A DNA stretch of 64,000 bases, taken from contig QDFX01000018.1 of assembly GCA_003347645.1 (NCBI GenBank), positions 1 through 64,000 of the forward strand, in the 5' to 3' direction. Position numbers and translations under genes: made by a program. The notes below the pieces were generated by a model, which did not search any database, had not been told where the DNA came from, and saw only the letters and a list, made by a program, of their open reading frames with translations. The DNA comes from Rhizobiaceae bacterium CPCC 101076. GTDB lineage: Bacteria > Pseudomonadota > Alphaproteobacteria > Rhizobiales > Methylopilaceae. Shown here one piece after another: positions 42,110 through 51,386 of the stretch. Positions within the stretch are counted from its first letter, which is position 1, and the number at the start of each line of letters is the position of its first letter.

Positions 42110-42256
42110 TTCAGAGACCTCTCGCTAGCGTTTCTCTGCTAACGCCGACCGAGGCCTGACCGATGCGGAATGGATCGAATTTAATGCGGCCGATCAACAG
42201 CCTCGCCTTCGACCAACGTCGAGAGGCGGAAATTCGGCCGATGCTATAGACCGTTT

Positions 42257-42331
42257 CCGTCTAGATTCCGTTCCCTCGAACGGGTTCTATTCTTCCCATC
42301 TGCCCCGCCGGTTCGCCTGCGGGGCTTTTTT
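42257..42331 (+). ncRNA. Candidate small RNA ending at an orphan intrinsic terminator
   Basis: A TATAGA-like -10 element at about 42245-42250 is followed by a 5-bp stem-loop (42268-42283), a pyrimidine-rich single-stranded stretch (TTCTATTCTTCCCATCT) and a terminator hairpin with six T. CU-rich linkers between hairpins are typical of mRNA-pairing small RNAs. The -35 element is not clear, and the 5' end is a guess. Confidence 0.3.
42302..42331 (+). terminator. Intrinsic terminator, plus strand, no assigned gene upstream
   Basis: Stem GCCCCGC (42302-42308) with GCGGGGC (42319-42325), a 10-base loop and then six T. The T-tract is only on the plus-strand side, while both neighbouring genes are on the minus strand. 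Confidence 0.8.
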
Positions 42332-42479
42332 CGATGATGGGACAGGCCTGAGTGGTCGGGCCGCCGCCTCAGCCACGAAGGCGACGGCCCTGCGAGTTCG
42401 CGCTTGCAGGCGGGACATCTCGCATCCGGAGATTATCGGACGGGGCTTGGCCGGGTCTATCCGCAAGCCCTTGTCGGAT

Positions 42480-42503
42480 CACGTTTTGTTCGCGTAAAAC
42501 GTG
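42480..42503. repeat. Perfect inverted repeat after the DUF2244 gene
   Basis: CACGTTTT and AAAACGTG are separated by eight bases, 66 bases beyond the DUF2244 stop. It could be a weak terminator or a protein-binding dyad. Confidence 0.4.
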
Positions 42504-42569
42504 TATTCCTTATTCATTTTACTGTTAACACTCAGTCCATGTTGCTGCCGGGCAACGCCGCAACCATGC

Positions 42570-43064
42570 CTAGTTGTAGGTCGGCCCGCGCTTCGCTTCC
42601 CCAAGAGCACGACCGAATTCATCGGCGAAAGCGGCGCGTTCGACAGGGGCCAGAAAGCCGCCGACATCGAGCAGGCGCTGGCGTTCCGCAATGGCCAGCC
42701 GCATCAATCCGTAATCATCGTCGACCTCGCGATGAAGCCGTACCCATGCCGGATTGAAGTGCCATTCCGAGGCTTGGCCCCAGTGCGAGATCTTCCTGAC
42801 CGTCAGTTCGAACCAGGTCAGGATGACTTCCTCACGGGCGCGCGCGGTCCTGTAACTCCACTTGAAGGCCCAGTAGAGCAGGAGCACGTCGAGACCGAAA
42901 AAGCCGACGACCGGCCAGGCGCCCATGATGAAGAAAGGCAGGCTAGCGAACGCCGAGCCGAGCCCGACCGCAATCATCAGAATCCGGAACCCTCTCGGGC
43001 TGAGCGAACGGTGCGGCCTGAGAACCGTTTGATAGAGGGGGTCGGATGGGTTGCCGGGTTCCAT
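42570..43064 (-). CDS. DUF2244 domain-containing membrane protein
   Basis: A 164-residue protein with two adjacent hydrophobic segments (about residues 28-70). It has the DUF2244 landmarks LRPHRSLSPRGFRILM at the start, YWAFKWSYRTARAREEV after the helices and FLAPVERAAFADEFGRAL near the C-terminus. Function unknown. The ATG at 43064 lacks a clear ribosome site. It is divergent from nth with only 22 bases between the starts, so the promoters must overlap the coding ends. Confidence 0.8.
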   Translation of the reverse strand: MEPGNPSDPLYQTVLRPHRSLSPRGFRILMIAVGLGSAFASLPFFIMGAWPVVGFFGLDVLLLYWAFKWSYRTARAREEVILTWFELTVRKISHWGQASEWHFNPAWVRLHREVDDDYGLMRLAIAERQRLLDVGGFLAPVERAAFADEFGRALGEAKRGPTYN

Positions 43065-43086
43065 TTCAGGGCATATTAGCGCGGTG

Positions 43087-43815
43087 ATGCCCGCCCGCCA
43101 GTCACCGAACAATCCCAAAACCGCGATCAGGAAGCCGAAAAAGCTGAGTCGCGAGGAGATCGAGGAGGTCTTCCGCCGCTTCTCGGCGGCCAATCCCGAG
43201 CCCAAGGGCGAGCTGGAATACACCAACGCCTTCACGCTCCTCGTCGCTGTCGTGCTCTCGGCGCAGGCGACGGACGTCGGGGTCAACAAGGCCACACGCG
43301 ACCTGTTCGCCGTCGCGGACACGCCCGAGAAGATGGCGGCGCTCGGGGTAGAGGGCGTCTCGCGCTATATCAGGACGATCGGCCTCTTCAACGGCAAGGC
43401 CAAGAATGTCGTCGCGCTGTCGGAGCTGCTGATCGAGCGCCACGGCGGCGAGGTGCCGACCACACGTGAGGAGTTGGAGGCCCTGCCCGGCGTCGGCCGC
43501 AAGACGGCGAACGTGGTGCTGAACATCTTCTTCGGCCAGCCGACGATCGCGGTCGACACCCACCTCTTCCGAGTCGGCAACCGCACCGGCCTCGCACCCG
43601 GCGCGAACCCGCTGAAGGTGGAACTGGCGCTGATGAAGGCCGTGCCCGGCTGGGCCATGCTGCATGCGCATCACTGGCTCATCCTGCACGGCCGGTACGT
43701 CTGCAAGGCGCGCGTGCCGGAATGCTGGCGCTGCCTCATCGCCGACATCTGCCGGCATGAGCCCAAGACGCCGGCGCCGGTGGCGAAGGGAGGCGGGCTC
43801 GCGCCGCCGCGGTAA
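43087..43815 (+). CDS. nth: Endonuclease III
   Basis: A 242-residue base-excision DNA glycosylase/AP lyase for oxidised pyrimidines. The helix-hairpin-helix LPGVGRKTANVVLN holds the catalytic Lys139, and Asp157 is in VDTHLFR. The 4Fe-4S motif C206-x6-C213-x2-C216-x5-C222 is complete. A basic N-terminal extension of about 20 residues precedes the core. The ATG at 43087 is preferred to the open frame starting at 43051 because the latter runs into the divergent gene. Confidence 0.95.
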   Translation: MPARQSPNNPKTAIRKPKKLSREEIEEVFRRFSAANPEPKGELEYTNAFTLLVAVVLSAQATDVGVNKATRDLFAVADTPEKMAALGVEGVSRYIRTIGLFNGKAKNVVALSELLIERHGGEVPTTREELEALPGVGRKTANVVLNIFFGQPTIAVDTHLFRVGNRTGLAPGANPLKVELALMKAVPGWAMLHAHHWLILHGRYVCKARVPECWRCLIADICRHEPKTPAPVAKGGGLAPPR

Positions 43816-43841
43816 CCCCCCTCCTGCGAAGCGGGAGAGGC
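43816..43841. repeat. Dispersed hairpin repeat, copy 2
   Basis: CCCTCCTGCGAAGCGGGAGAGG follows the nth stop directly. It shares GCGAAGCGGGAGAG with the copies at 27944 and 55757. Confidence 0.6.
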
Positions 43842-43849
43842 AAAGAAGC

Positions 43850-44611
43850 TCAGAACTGCACGCCGCGCGTCAGCGCACCGTCCACCACCAAATTCGTCCC
43901 CGTCGTGAAGCTCGCCGCCGGGCTGGCGATGAAGGCGACCGCGTTGGCGATCTCCTGCGGCTTCGCCATCCTGCCGGTCGGATTGAGCGCCAGCGAGGCG
44001 GAGAAGAGGTCCGGCAGGTTTTTCTCGATGTTCTCCCAGACGCCGCCGGCGAAATAGGTGTTGCCCGGCGAGACGGTGTTGGCGCGGATGTTCTTCGGCG
44101 CGAGATTGTAGGCGAGGCCCTGCGTGTAGTGGATGAGCGCCGCCTTGAACGCGCCGTAGGGACCGGAGGCGAAGTCGATCTCGCGGCCGGAGACGGACGA
44201 GATCGTGACGATCGAACCTGCCGCGCTCTTCTCCAGATAGGGCATCGTGGCGTCGACCAGCCGGACCGTGCCCATGATGTCGGTCTCGAAGCCCTTTCTC
44301 CAGCTCTCCTCGTCGGCCCCGACCGCCAGCGCGCTGACATTGGCGACAACGATGTCGATGCCGCCCAGTGCTTCCGCCGAATCCGCGACCCATCTGGTCA
44401 GCGCCGCGCCGTCGGACACATCCACCTGCGAGCCGACCGCCGTCACGCCCGAGGCGGACAGTTTCGCGGCGACATCCTTCGCCTCCTCGGCGTTGCGTGA
44501 GCAGATCGCCACATCGGCGCCCTCCGCCGCGAGGGTTTCGGCAATCTTGAGGCCGATGCCCTTGGTGCCGCCGGTGACGAGCGCCTTCAGGCCCTTGAGA
44601 CCCAGATCCAT
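43850..44611 (-). CDS. Short-chain dehydrogenase/reductase
   Basis: A 253-residue classical SDR. The nucleotide loop TGGTKGIG is at 13-20. SRN at 38-40 after the second strand suggests NADP(H), and the catalytic Tyr152-x3-Lys156 lies in YGAFK with Ser138/139 before it. The usual NNAG motif is replaced by VANVSA. The substrate is unknown. It is the last gene of the minus-strand run, 148 bases after pabBC, so it may have its own promoter. Confidence 0.9.
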   Translation of the reverse strand: MDLGLKGLKALVTGGTKGIGLKIAETLAAEGADVAICSRNAEEAKDVAAKLSASGVTAVGSQVDVSDGAALTRWVADSAEALGGIDIVVANVSALAVGADEESWRKGFETDIMGTVRLVDATMPYLEKSAAGSIVTISSVSGREIDFASGPYGAFKAALIHYTQGLAYNLAPKNIRANTVSPGNTYFAGGVWENIEKNLPDLFSASLALNPTGRMAKPQEIANAVAFIASPAASFTTGTNLVVDGALTRGVQF

Positions 44612-44759
44612 GATTGAATTTCCATAGGTCAGCGCGCCCGAAACCGCTGGGGTTCACGAGCGAAGATGGGTCACGCCGGAGAGCATGGTCCGACATCGAA
44701 CGTCTCGGAGCAACCAGTCATCGGATATTTTTTGAGCAGGCCAGATTTTAGGCAGGAGT

Positions 44760-46535
44760 TCAGCCGACGAGAACCGCCGTCACCAGACCACGGACCGAAT
44801 TCCCGAGAAAAATCGCATCCGCATTTCTGAGGTCCGCCGGACGCAAGACCGACTCGCTCGCCTGCCCGGTCGCGATCAGCTCCGCGCGCAGCACGCCGGG
44901 CAGGAGCCCGGACGACAGCGGGGGTGTCAGCAAGATGCCGTGCTTCTCGACGAACAGATTGGTGAAGCTGCCTTCGGTCAGCTCACCCCGCTCGTTGACG
45001 AAGACGACCTCGTCGACGCCATGCAACTTCGCTGCCTCGGCGCGCGGCTGGTCGTAGACGGCCCGGCGCGTCGTCTTGTGCGCGAGTAGCGGATCTGTCG
45101 AATCCATCACCTGTGTGGCGATGAGGAAGCTGAGTTTCTCCGTCGGAGGCAGGGGAACGGCAACGGTCTCGACCCCACCGTCGGGCGCGAGAACCAGTCG
45201 AACGCGAAGCAGGTCTTCGCGATCCCGGACCACCGCATCGAGCGCGACCATGATCGCTGCTCGATCGAACGTCATGCCAAAATAGCCAGCCGACTTTTCG
45301 AGCCGTTCGAGATGGCGCTCCAGCAGCCAGAACCCGCCCACCTCCTTCCAGAGCAGCGTCTCGATCAGCCCCGGCGCGATCGCCGCCTCCCGGAAGAAGC
45401 CGAGCTTCAGCAGACATTCCTCGTATTCGGCGTTCAGCACCGAGTCCGCGACGATGCCGCCACCGATGCCGATCTCGCCGCGCCCGTCCGAATGGATCAC
45501 CGCGGTGCGGATGGCAACGTTGAACGAGAAATCGCCGTTCGGCGCGACATGGCCGATGCTGCCGCAATAGACACCGCGCGATCTACTCTCGATCTCGCCG
45601 ATGATCTGCATCGCCCGGATCTTGGGAGCGCCGGTCACCGAGCCGCACGGGAAGAGCGCGCGCAGCACCGCCCCCAGACCCGCACCGGGCTTGAGCCGCG
45701 CCGCCACCGTCGAGGTCATCTGGTGCAGGCTTTTATAGGTCTCGATTTCGAACAACGCCGGAACCTCGACGCTGCCCGTCTCGGCGACCCGACCGAGATC
45801 GTTCCGCAGGAGATCCACGATCATCAGGTTCTCGGCGCGGGACTTCTCGTCCGCCTGCATCGCCGCCTTGATCGCCTCGTCGTCCTCCGGCGTGGTGCCA
45901 CGCGGAGCCGTGCCCTTCATCGGTCGGGTAACGATCCGGCCGGCGCGGTTTTCGATGAACAGTTCGGGTGACAGCGAGAGCACATGGTCCTCTCCGGTAT
46001 TGACCAGCGCGCCGAACGAGACAGGTTGGCTGCGGCAGAGCTCGCGGTAGAACGAGACGGGATCGCCCGAAAAGCCGAAGCGGGCGAGCATGGTCAGGTT
46101 GATCTGATAAACATCGCCCGCGCGGATGTACTCCATGACATTGGCGAAGGCGGCGTCGTATTCTTCGCGCGACATCGAAAGCGATACTTTGCCCACTTTG
46201 GACGGGGCGGGCGAAGAATGCCCGGCGAGCCAGGCCCAGGCGGCCTCGCGGTCGAGTTCGACCGGAGCGTCATAGACGCCGAGCCAAACCAGTGGCATCT
46301 GTCTTGCGCTTGCCAGAAGCGGGACCAGCCGCTCCTCGAAGCAGAAGCCGAGTTCGTATGAGAGGAAGCCGGCGAGATGCCGGCCGTCGCCAATCGCCGC
46401 CTCGGCTTCGCCCAACAGGGCCGGCACGTCCGCCGGATTCCGCGTCGTCAGCACCCGGCGGGGATTTTCGAACAGCAGCGAGCGGCCGGCATTGGGCGCG
46501 TTGTCGTGCAGAAGGACGGTGCCGGCGGAGATCAT
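44760..46535 (-). CDS. pabBC: Fused aminodeoxychorismate synthase component I / aminodeoxychorismate lyase
   Basis: A 591-residue fusion giving 4-aminobenzoate for folate. Residues 1-370 are PabB/chorismate-binding: YQINLTMLARF, the RPMKGTAPRG motif, LRNDLGRVAETGSV, GSVTGAPKIRAMQII and GIGGGIVADS. Residues about 385-591 are the PLP-dependent lyase PabC, with the catalytic Lys in HKTTRRAVYD and the closing ELTEGSFTNLFV and GLLPGVLR. The glutamine amidotransferase PabA is not in the window. It starts 18 bases after the YnfA-like gene. Confidence 0.94.
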   Translation of the reverse strand: MISAGTVLLHDNAPNAGRSLLFENPRRVLTTRNPADVPALLGEAEAAIGDGRHLAGFLSYELGFCFEERLVPLLASARQMPLVWLGVYDAPVELDREAAWAWLAGHSSPAPSKVGKVSLSMSREEYDAAFANVMEYIRAGDVYQINLTMLARFGFSGDPVSFYRELCRSQPVSFGALVNTGEDHVLSLSPELFIENRAGRIVTRPMKGTAPRGTTPEDDEAIKAAMQADEKSRAENLMIVDLLRNDLGRVAETGSVEVPALFEIETYKSLHQMTSTVAARLKPGAGLGAVLRALFPCGSVTGAPKIRAMQIIGEIESRSRGVYCGSIGHVAPNGDFSFNVAIRTAVIHSDGRGEIGIGGGIVADSVLNAEYEECLLKLGFFREAAIAPGLIETLLWKEVGGFWLLERHLERLEKSAGYFGMTFDRAAIMVALDAVVRDREDLLRVRLVLAPDGGVETVAVPLPPTEKLSFLIATQVMDSTDPLLAHKTTRRAVYDQPRAEAAKLHGVDEVVFVNERGELTEGSFTNLFVEKHGILLTPPLSSGLLPGVLRAELIATGQASESVLRPADLRNADAIFLGNSVRGLVTAVLVG

Positions 46536-46553
46536 GTTCGTAGTCTAGTACGA

Positions 46554-46874
46554 CTAGCCGCGCGGTCCGGCGATGATGACCGCCGCGCCGACGAGGCAGA
46601 TGCTCGCGCCGATGACATCCCAGCGGTCCGGCCGCGAGCCTTCGACCGCCCAGAGCCAGAGCAGCGATGCCGCGATGTAGACGCCGCCATAAGCGGCATA
46701 GGCACGGCCGGCAGCCGCCGAATCGACCAGGGTCAACAGCCAGGCGAACGCCGCGAGAGATACGCAGCCGGGGATGAGCCAGAGCGGCGACTTGTCGAGC
46801 TTCAGCCACACCCAGAAGGCGAAACAGCCGGCGATCTCGCAGAGCGCAGCGAGGACGTAGAAGACCGGCGTCAT
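46554..46874 (-). CDS. YnfA/UPF0060 family membrane protein
   Basis: A 106-residue protein with four transmembrane segments. [24 protein letters not shown] and the N-terminal [16 protein letters not shown] are diagnostic of UPF0060, related to small multidrug-resistance transporters. A proposed efflux role is known for some homologues only. The start overlaps the stop of the EI24-domain gene as ATGA. Confidence 0.92.
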   Translation of the reverse strand: MTPVFYVLAALCEIAGCFAFWVWLKLDKSPLWLIPGCVSLAAFAWLLTLVDSAAAGRAYAAYGGVYIAASLLWLWAVEGSRPDRWDVIGASICLVGAAVIIAGPRG

Positions 46875-47542
46875 GCGGTGCGCCGCGATCCGTTCATACC
46901 CTTGAAGATGTGGACCATGAAAGCGGAGGCGACGAGCGGCGTCGCGAGATTGAGGACCGGGATCGCCATGAACGCCGCGACGAAGAGACCGGCAAAGAAT
47001 ACTCGGCCCTGCCGCTCTCTGCGCAGGTTCCGCGCCTGCGCCTCACCGAGGAAACGCATGGCCGCGAACTCGAAATATTCGCGGCCGAGCAGATAGGCGT
47101 TCGCTGCCCACCAGGCGATCAGGTTCACGCCCGGCACCAGCAGCAGGAGCAGCGCGCCGATATTCACCACGAGGACGAGCAGCGCGAACCGCATGGCGAG
47201 CAGGATCGAGCGGCCGGTCGGCAATTCCTTGCCCGGCGGGTCGCCCGGATAATGCTCCGCCTCGACCTTGGCGGCGATCTGGTCCTGGAAAAAACCGGCG
47301 ACCAGCGAGACCACCGGGCCGACGAGGAAGAACAGCGCGATCAGTACACCCGCGCCGCTGAGGAGATCGGCGACGAAGTCCCAGGTCGTGCTCTCAAGAT
47401 CGATCAGCTTCACCGCGAGCGTCTGCACCAGCACGCCGAGGAGGACGAGCAGCAACAGAGCGAGACCGACCGACTTGAAGAGGATCGAGCGGAAAGCGGG
47501 AGAGAAGGCTTCGCGAAGGGCGAGAGATGCGGACTGGATCAT
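46871..47542 (-). CDS. EI24/CysZ-like membrane protein
   Basis: A 223-residue inner-membrane protein with several hydrophobic segments and the EI24-family features: a long helix pair containing [24 protein letters not shown], and [28 protein letters not shown]. CysZ members of this family take up sulfate, but many alphaproteobacterial EI24 proteins have no sulfate context, as here. It overlaps both neighbours by four bases (ATGA), so the YiiX-like, EI24 and YnfA-like proteins are co-translated. Confidence 0.85.
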   Translation of the reverse strand: MIQSASLALREAFSPAFRSILFKSVGLALLLLVLLGVLVQTLAVKLIDLESTTWDFVADLLSGAGVLIALFFLVGPVVSLVAGFFQDQIAAKVEAEHYPGDPPGKELPTGRSILLAMRFALLVLVVNIGALLLLLVPGVNLIAWWAANAYLLGREYFEFAAMRFLGEAQARNLRRERQGRVFFAGLFVAAFMAIPVLNLATPLVASAFMVHIFKGMNGSRRTA

Positions 47543-48312
47543 GCCAGCTCATCTTCCTTCGGCGCGCGCCGCCACACCAGTGCCTTGTAATCGAACCCGA
47601 ATTCGATCGTCGGCTTGACGATCTGGAAATAGGGAGACAGGTCGAAATCGCGCGGCGCGTAGAGCGAATAATGCCGGATGTGCAGGATCTCGCGCCGCTG
47701 GCGGCGCTTGCGCCGGGTATTTGCCGAGGCGCGGGTGATCTTCGGCAGGACCGGATAGTTCACCGACTGGAAGGCCTGCGCCAGCAGGGTCGAGCAGATC
47801 GCGCGGGTCGGATCGCCCGAGCCGAGCGCCAGCAGACGACGGCGGAAGCGGACGGGAACCGGGGGACGCGGCAACAGGAAACGCGCTAGATCGAGGACGT
47901 TCTTGGTGTCGTAGCCAAGTCCGATCTTGCCGACCATGAACTGGATGAGAGCGTCGACCCCGGCCTCGTCGAGGCCGACCGGCCGGCAGATGCGCGTCTG
48001 AACGGCCTCATATTTCTCCAGCGGAACGGCGATGCAGCCATCCTCGACATCGACCTCGATCAGCATATGCGGCTTGCCGAGCGCGTTGCCGACATAGAGC
48101 GCGGAATGGCTCCAGGTCGATTGCGTCAGGTATTTGATGATGCCGGCAATGCGCGTCGAGCCCTCGACCAGAAGCACGTCGCCCGGTCTCAGCGCACGAC
48201 GCATCTTCTCTGGATCGGACGTCGAGGCGGGCTCGAAGCCTTTGCTCTGCTGCGTCAGATAAGTGACGATTCGGCGGCCGATGGCCCGGCGCAGCGGGTC
48301 GAAGAGTCCCAT
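47539..48312 (-). CDS. YiiX-like permuted NlpC/P60 cysteine hydrolase
   Basis: A 257-residue protein without a signal peptide. The permuted papain-like layout is recognisable: LRPGDVLLVEG leads to the catalytic His in TWSHSALYVG, then GYDTKNVLDLARF, and the catalytic Cys in ICSTLLAQAF lies later. Members of the YiiX/YebB group are thought to cleave amide or ester bonds, possibly lipid- or murein-linked. The substrate is unknown. It lies 189 bases after pheT on the same strand. Confidence 0.8.
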   Translation of the reverse strand: MGLFDPLRRAIGRRIVTYLTQQSKGFEPASTSDPEKMRRALRPGDVLLVEGSTRIAGIIKYLTQSTWSHSALYVGNALGKPHMLIEVDVEDGCIAVPLEKYEAVQTRICRPVGLDEAGVDALIQFMVGKIGLGYDTKNVLDLARFLLPRPPVPVRFRRRLLALGSGDPTRAICSTLLAQAFQSVNYPVLPKITRASANTRRKRRQRREILHIRHYSLYAPRDFDLSPYFQIVKPTIEFGFDYKALVWRRAPKEDELA

Positions 48313-48501
48313 ATCCGACAGACAGCGGAAATATGTGACGGGATCAAGAGTGTCCCGGACAAACTGTGCACAGCACAGTGCAGATACGGGACCCGGCGCC
48401 TACTCGCGAAGCTCTTTGGCTATCGAGCACCGCCCCGGCGCGCTCATACGCTGGGCCTCGGATCACGCGACACGGCTGCGCCGTGCGCGGTCCGGAGAAC
48501 G

Positions 48502-50919
48502 TCAGCTCCGAAGCGTCGCGCCGGTCGCCTTCGTCACCGCGGCGACGATCTTCTCGGCCACGGCCTCGATCTCGACGTCGGTCAAGGTCTTCTCACGCGG
48601 CTGCAGCGTGACCGCGACCGCGACGGACTTCTTGCCCTCGGGAACGCCCTGGCCTTCGTAGATGTCGAAGATGTCGGCACCGGTCACGAGCTTGCGGTCG
48701 ACGCCGAGCGCGGCCTTCAGCACGTCCGCCGCCTTCACGGAGCGGTCGGCAAGGAAGGCGAAGTCCCGGCTGACCGGCTGGAGGTCGACCTTTTCGAGCG
48801 CGGGCTTCGCCTTGGTCGGCTTGGCCTTCGGCTCGGGCAGATTATCGAGAACGATCTCGATGGCGACAAGCGGACCGTCGACCCCGAGTGTCTTCAGCAG
48901 CCGGGGGTGAAGCTCGCCGAAATGGCCGAACACGTTCTGCGGACCGAGTTGCAGCGTGCCCGAACGCCCCGGATGGAACCATTCGGGTGCCGTCTGAGCG
49001 ATCTGGACGCGATCGGCCGGAAGACCGAGCGCACCGAGCAAGGTCAGCGCATCGGCCTTGGCGTCGAACACGTCGACCGTCTCGGGCTTGGCCGACCAGT
49101 GACGGCCGGAGCCCACGGGCTTTGCCGAGGCACGGCGGAGCACGGTCGCGGCCATGCGCTGGTCTTTCGGACCGGCACCCAGGAATATCTGGCCGACTTC
49201 GAACAATGCGGAATCGGCGAAGCCGCGATCGGCGTTCTTCTGGGCGGAGGCGATAAGGCCCGGCAGCAGGCTTGGACGCATGTCGGAAAGGTCGGAGGCG
49301 ATCGGATTGGCGAGCGCAAGCTCCGGCGCGCCGCCACCGAATGCATCGGCCTGCGCCTTCGAGACGAACGACCAGGTGACGGCCTCGACGAGACCACGCG
49401 CAGCAAGCGTTCGGCGGGCGGTGCGGACACGCTTCTGCAGCGGTGTCAGGACCGGACGGCTGACGCTTTCGATCTTCGGCAGCGGAACCGAGTGCACACG
49501 GTCGAGGCCAAGAATGCGGACGACCTCTTCGACGAGATCGGCCTTGCCGTGCACGTCCGGACGCCAGCTCGGCGCCGCGACGCGGACGACTTCGCCCGAA
49601 CCGACCAGCGAGAAGCCGAGCGCCTGGAGGACGAGCTTCTGTTCGACGGCCGGCGCCTTGAGGCCAGTCAGGCGCTCCACTTCGTGGAACGGAAATTCGA
49701 TCGCGTGGCGGTCGTCCGGGACTTCGCCGACGACGAAGACCTCGGAGGCCTCGCCGCCGCAAAGATCGAGGATCAGTTTCGTTGCGAGTTCGAGGCCGGG
49801 AATGGTGAAGACCGGATCGACGCCGCGTTCGAAGCGATGGCGGGCGTCAGAATGGATCGACAGCCGACGGCCGGTCTGGGCGATGTTGAGCGGATCCCAG
49901 AGCGCGCTCTCGATCAGGACGTCGACCGTCTCTTCGGTGCAGCCCGTGGCCTCACCGCCCATGATGCCGGCCATGCTCTCAGGGCCGTGCTCGTCGGCGA
50001 TGACGACGATGTTCGGATCGAGATTGTAGGTCTTGCCGTCGAGCGCTAGCAGCGTCTCGCCGTCCTTCGCGCGGCGAACGGTGAGGTTGCCCTTCACCTT
50101 GGCGGCGTCGAAGACGTGCAGCGGGCGTCCACGGTCGATCGTCAGCAGGTTGGTGATGTCGACCAGCGTGTTGATGGGCCGGAGGCCGATCGCGCGGAGC
50201 TTCTTCTGCAACCAGTCCGGCGACGGGTCGTTCCTGACGCCGCGCACCATGCGCAGGCCGAACATCGGGCAGAGCTTCGGATCGTCGAGATCGAGTACGA
50301 CCTTGACCGGACTCGGATAGGAGCCGCGCACCGGCTGGACCATTTTCGGCGTGGTCAGGACACCCAGTTCCGTCGCGGCGAGGTCGCGGGCGATGCCCGA
50401 TACGCTGAGGCAATCCGGACGGTTCGGCGTCACCGCGATCTCGATCACCGGATCGTCGAGGCCGAGCAGCGGCGCGAACGGCTGGCCGATCGGTGTATCG
50501 GCGGCGAGATCGATGATGCCGTTGTGCTCGTTGGAGAGCCCCATCTCGCGCTCGGACACCATCATGCCCTGCGAGGCCTGTCCACGGATCTCGCCAGCCT
50601 TGAGGGCGACGCCCGTACCGGGCGGTACGGTGCCTTCCCTGGCGAACACGCCGACCATGCCGGCGCGTGCGTTCGGGGCGCCGCAGACGACCTGCATCAG
50701 CTTGCCGTCGCCGGCATCGACCTTGAGCACTCGGAGCTTATCGGCATTCGGATGCTGAGCCGCCTCGACCACCTTGGCGGTGACGAAGGGCGCGAGCGCC
50801 TTGGCGCGATCCTCGACCGCCTCGACCTCGAGGCCGACCTTGGTCAGCGTCTCGGTAACCTGATCGAGGGTCGCCGTGGTGTCGAGATGCTCCTTGAGCC
50901 AGGACAAGGTGAACTTCAT
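48502..50919 (-). CDS. pheT: Phenylalanine-tRNA ligase beta subunit
   Basis: An 805-residue beta subunit of the heterotetrameric PheRS. The N-terminus MKFTLSWLKEHLDT is canonical. The EMAP/tRNA-binding domain (about 40-150) has HPNADKLRVLKVDAGDG. B3/B4 editing and B5 domains follow (GIMGGEATGCTEET, HSDARHRFERGVD), and a C-terminal anticodon-binding FDX domain ends the chain (PVSRDFAFLADRSV). I chose the ATG at 50919. It overlaps the stop of the inserted DUF559 gene (ATGA), so pheT translation is coupled to that gene rather than to pheS. Confidence 0.96.
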   Translation of the reverse strand: MKFTLSWLKEHLDTTATLDQVTETLTKVGLEVEAVEDRAKALAPFVTAKVVEAAQHPNADKLRVLKVDAGDGKLMQVVCGAPNARAGMVGVFAREGTVPPGTGVALKAGEIRGQASQGMMVSEREMGLSNEHNGIIDLAADTPIGQPFAPLLGLDDPVIEIAVTPNRPDCLSVSGIARDLAATELGVLTTPKMVQPVRGSYPSPVKVVLDLDDPKLCPMFGLRMVRGVRNDPSPDWLQKKLRAIGLRPINTLVDITNLLTIDRGRPLHVFDAAKVKGNLTVRRAKDGETLLALDGKTYNLDPNIVVIADEHGPESMAGIMGGEATGCTEETVDVLIESALWDPLNIAQTGRRLSIHSDARHRFERGVDPVFTIPGLELATKLILDLCGGEASEVFVVGEVPDDRHAIEFPFHEVERLTGLKAPAVEQKLVLQALGFSLVGSGEVVRVAAPSWRPDVHGKADLVEEVVRILGLDRVHSVPLPKIESVSRPVLTPLQKRVRTARRTLAARGLVEAVTWSFVSKAQADAFGGGAPELALANPIASDLSDMRPSLLPGLIASAQKNADRGFADSALFEVGQIFLGAGPKDQRMAATVLRRASAKPVGSGRHWSAKPETVDVFDAKADALTLLGALGLPADRVQIAQTAPEWFHPGRSGTLQLGPQNVFGHFGELHPRLLKTLGVDGPLVAIEIVLDNLPEPKAKPTKAKPALEKVDLQPVSRDFAFLADRSVKAADVLKAALGVDRKLVTGADIFDIYEGQGVPEGKKSVAVAVTLQPREKTLTDVEIEAVAEKIVAAVTKATGATLRS

Positions 50920-51380
50920 GACTGATGATCCGGCTCGGAATCGGAGGAAATGTGCGGCGACCACTCCTCCCCCCCTGAGGGGGAGGTCGAGTCGCCGAAG
51001 GCGAACCGGGAGGGGGGTACCCCACGCACGGCGACCATGATCGCTTCCAGCACGCCATCCATGTTCGAGAAAATATCCGAGTTCCAAATCCGCAGGACGT
51101 GATAGCCAAGGCGGCTCAACTCCGCGTCTCGGATTGCATCGCGTGCGGCGTGTGCGTCCTCCGCATGCTGTCCGCCATCAAGCTCAATGACGAGGCGATG
51201 CTCGTGACAGACGAAATCGGCGATGTAGGCACCGATTGGAGTCTGGCGACGGAAAGACAGGCCGTCGAGACGGTGCGCGCGCAGTCGAAACCAGAGCTTC
51301 CGCTCAGCATCCGTCATGTCGCGGCGTAAGCGCTTCGCCGAGGAGCGCAGGCGGGCGGGGACAGAACGATGCGTCGGCAT
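50916..51380 (-). CDS. DUF559 endonuclease-like protein between pheS and pheT
   Basis: A 154-residue protein of the DUF559 family (PD-(D/E)XK fold, related to Vsr-type very-short-patch endonucleases). LRRDMTDAERKLWFRLRAHR, then FRRQTPIGAYIADFVC and VIELDGGQHAE with its acidic cluster, and GYHVLRIWNSDI at the end of the core are typical, so the nuclease site looks intact. The last 35 residues or so (from GVPPSRFAFGDS) are encoded by a palindromic repeat. A matching inverted copy directly upstream of the ATG supplies a G-rich Shine-Dalgarno-like run. Its stop overlaps the pheT start. Function unknown. Confidence 0.85.
   Translation of the reverse strand: MPTHRSVPARLRSSAKRLRRDMTDAERKLWFRLRAHRLDGLSFRRQTPIGAYIADFVCHEHRLVIELDGGQHAEDAHAARDAIRDAELSRLGYHVLRIWNSDIFSNMDGVLEAIMVAVRGVPPSRFAFGDSTSPSGGEEWSPHISSDSEPDHQS
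50965..51023 (-). repeat. Palindromic repeat, pheT-side copy
   Basis: Read on the minus strand this copy begins ACCCCCCTCCCGG, continues with a variable stem (TTCGCCTTCGGCGA) and ends in a hairpin CCTCCCCCTC/AGGGGGGGAGG. It lies in the 3' coding end of the DUF559 gene and is the inverted partner of the copy at 51387-51442. Confidence 0.75.
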
Positions 51381-51386
51381 GCTTGG

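Larger units (their letters stand above)
42110..42569. other. 460-bp region with a terminator and small-RNA candidate
   Basis: Between the 47-aa gene and the DUF2244 gene the plus strand carries two stem-loops, the second an intrinsic terminator (42302-42331), and further on a perfect 8-bp inverted repeat at 42480-42503. The only plus-strand reading frame ending before the terminator is a 28-codon ORF (42163-42249) with a weak GAGG. I cannot tell a tiny peptide from a non-coding transcript. Confidence 0.5.

Noticed and set aside
48363-48379. Perfect inverted repeat ACTGTGC/GCACAGT between pheT and the YiiX-like gene
   Set aside because: It lacks a T-tract and a clear promoter context. A 7-bp dyad in a 189-bp gap is not enough to call a site.
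48067-50049. 660-codon plus-strand ORF opposite pheT
   Set aside because: It is an antisense shadow of pheT and the YiiX-like gene, without a recognisable domain or ribosome site.
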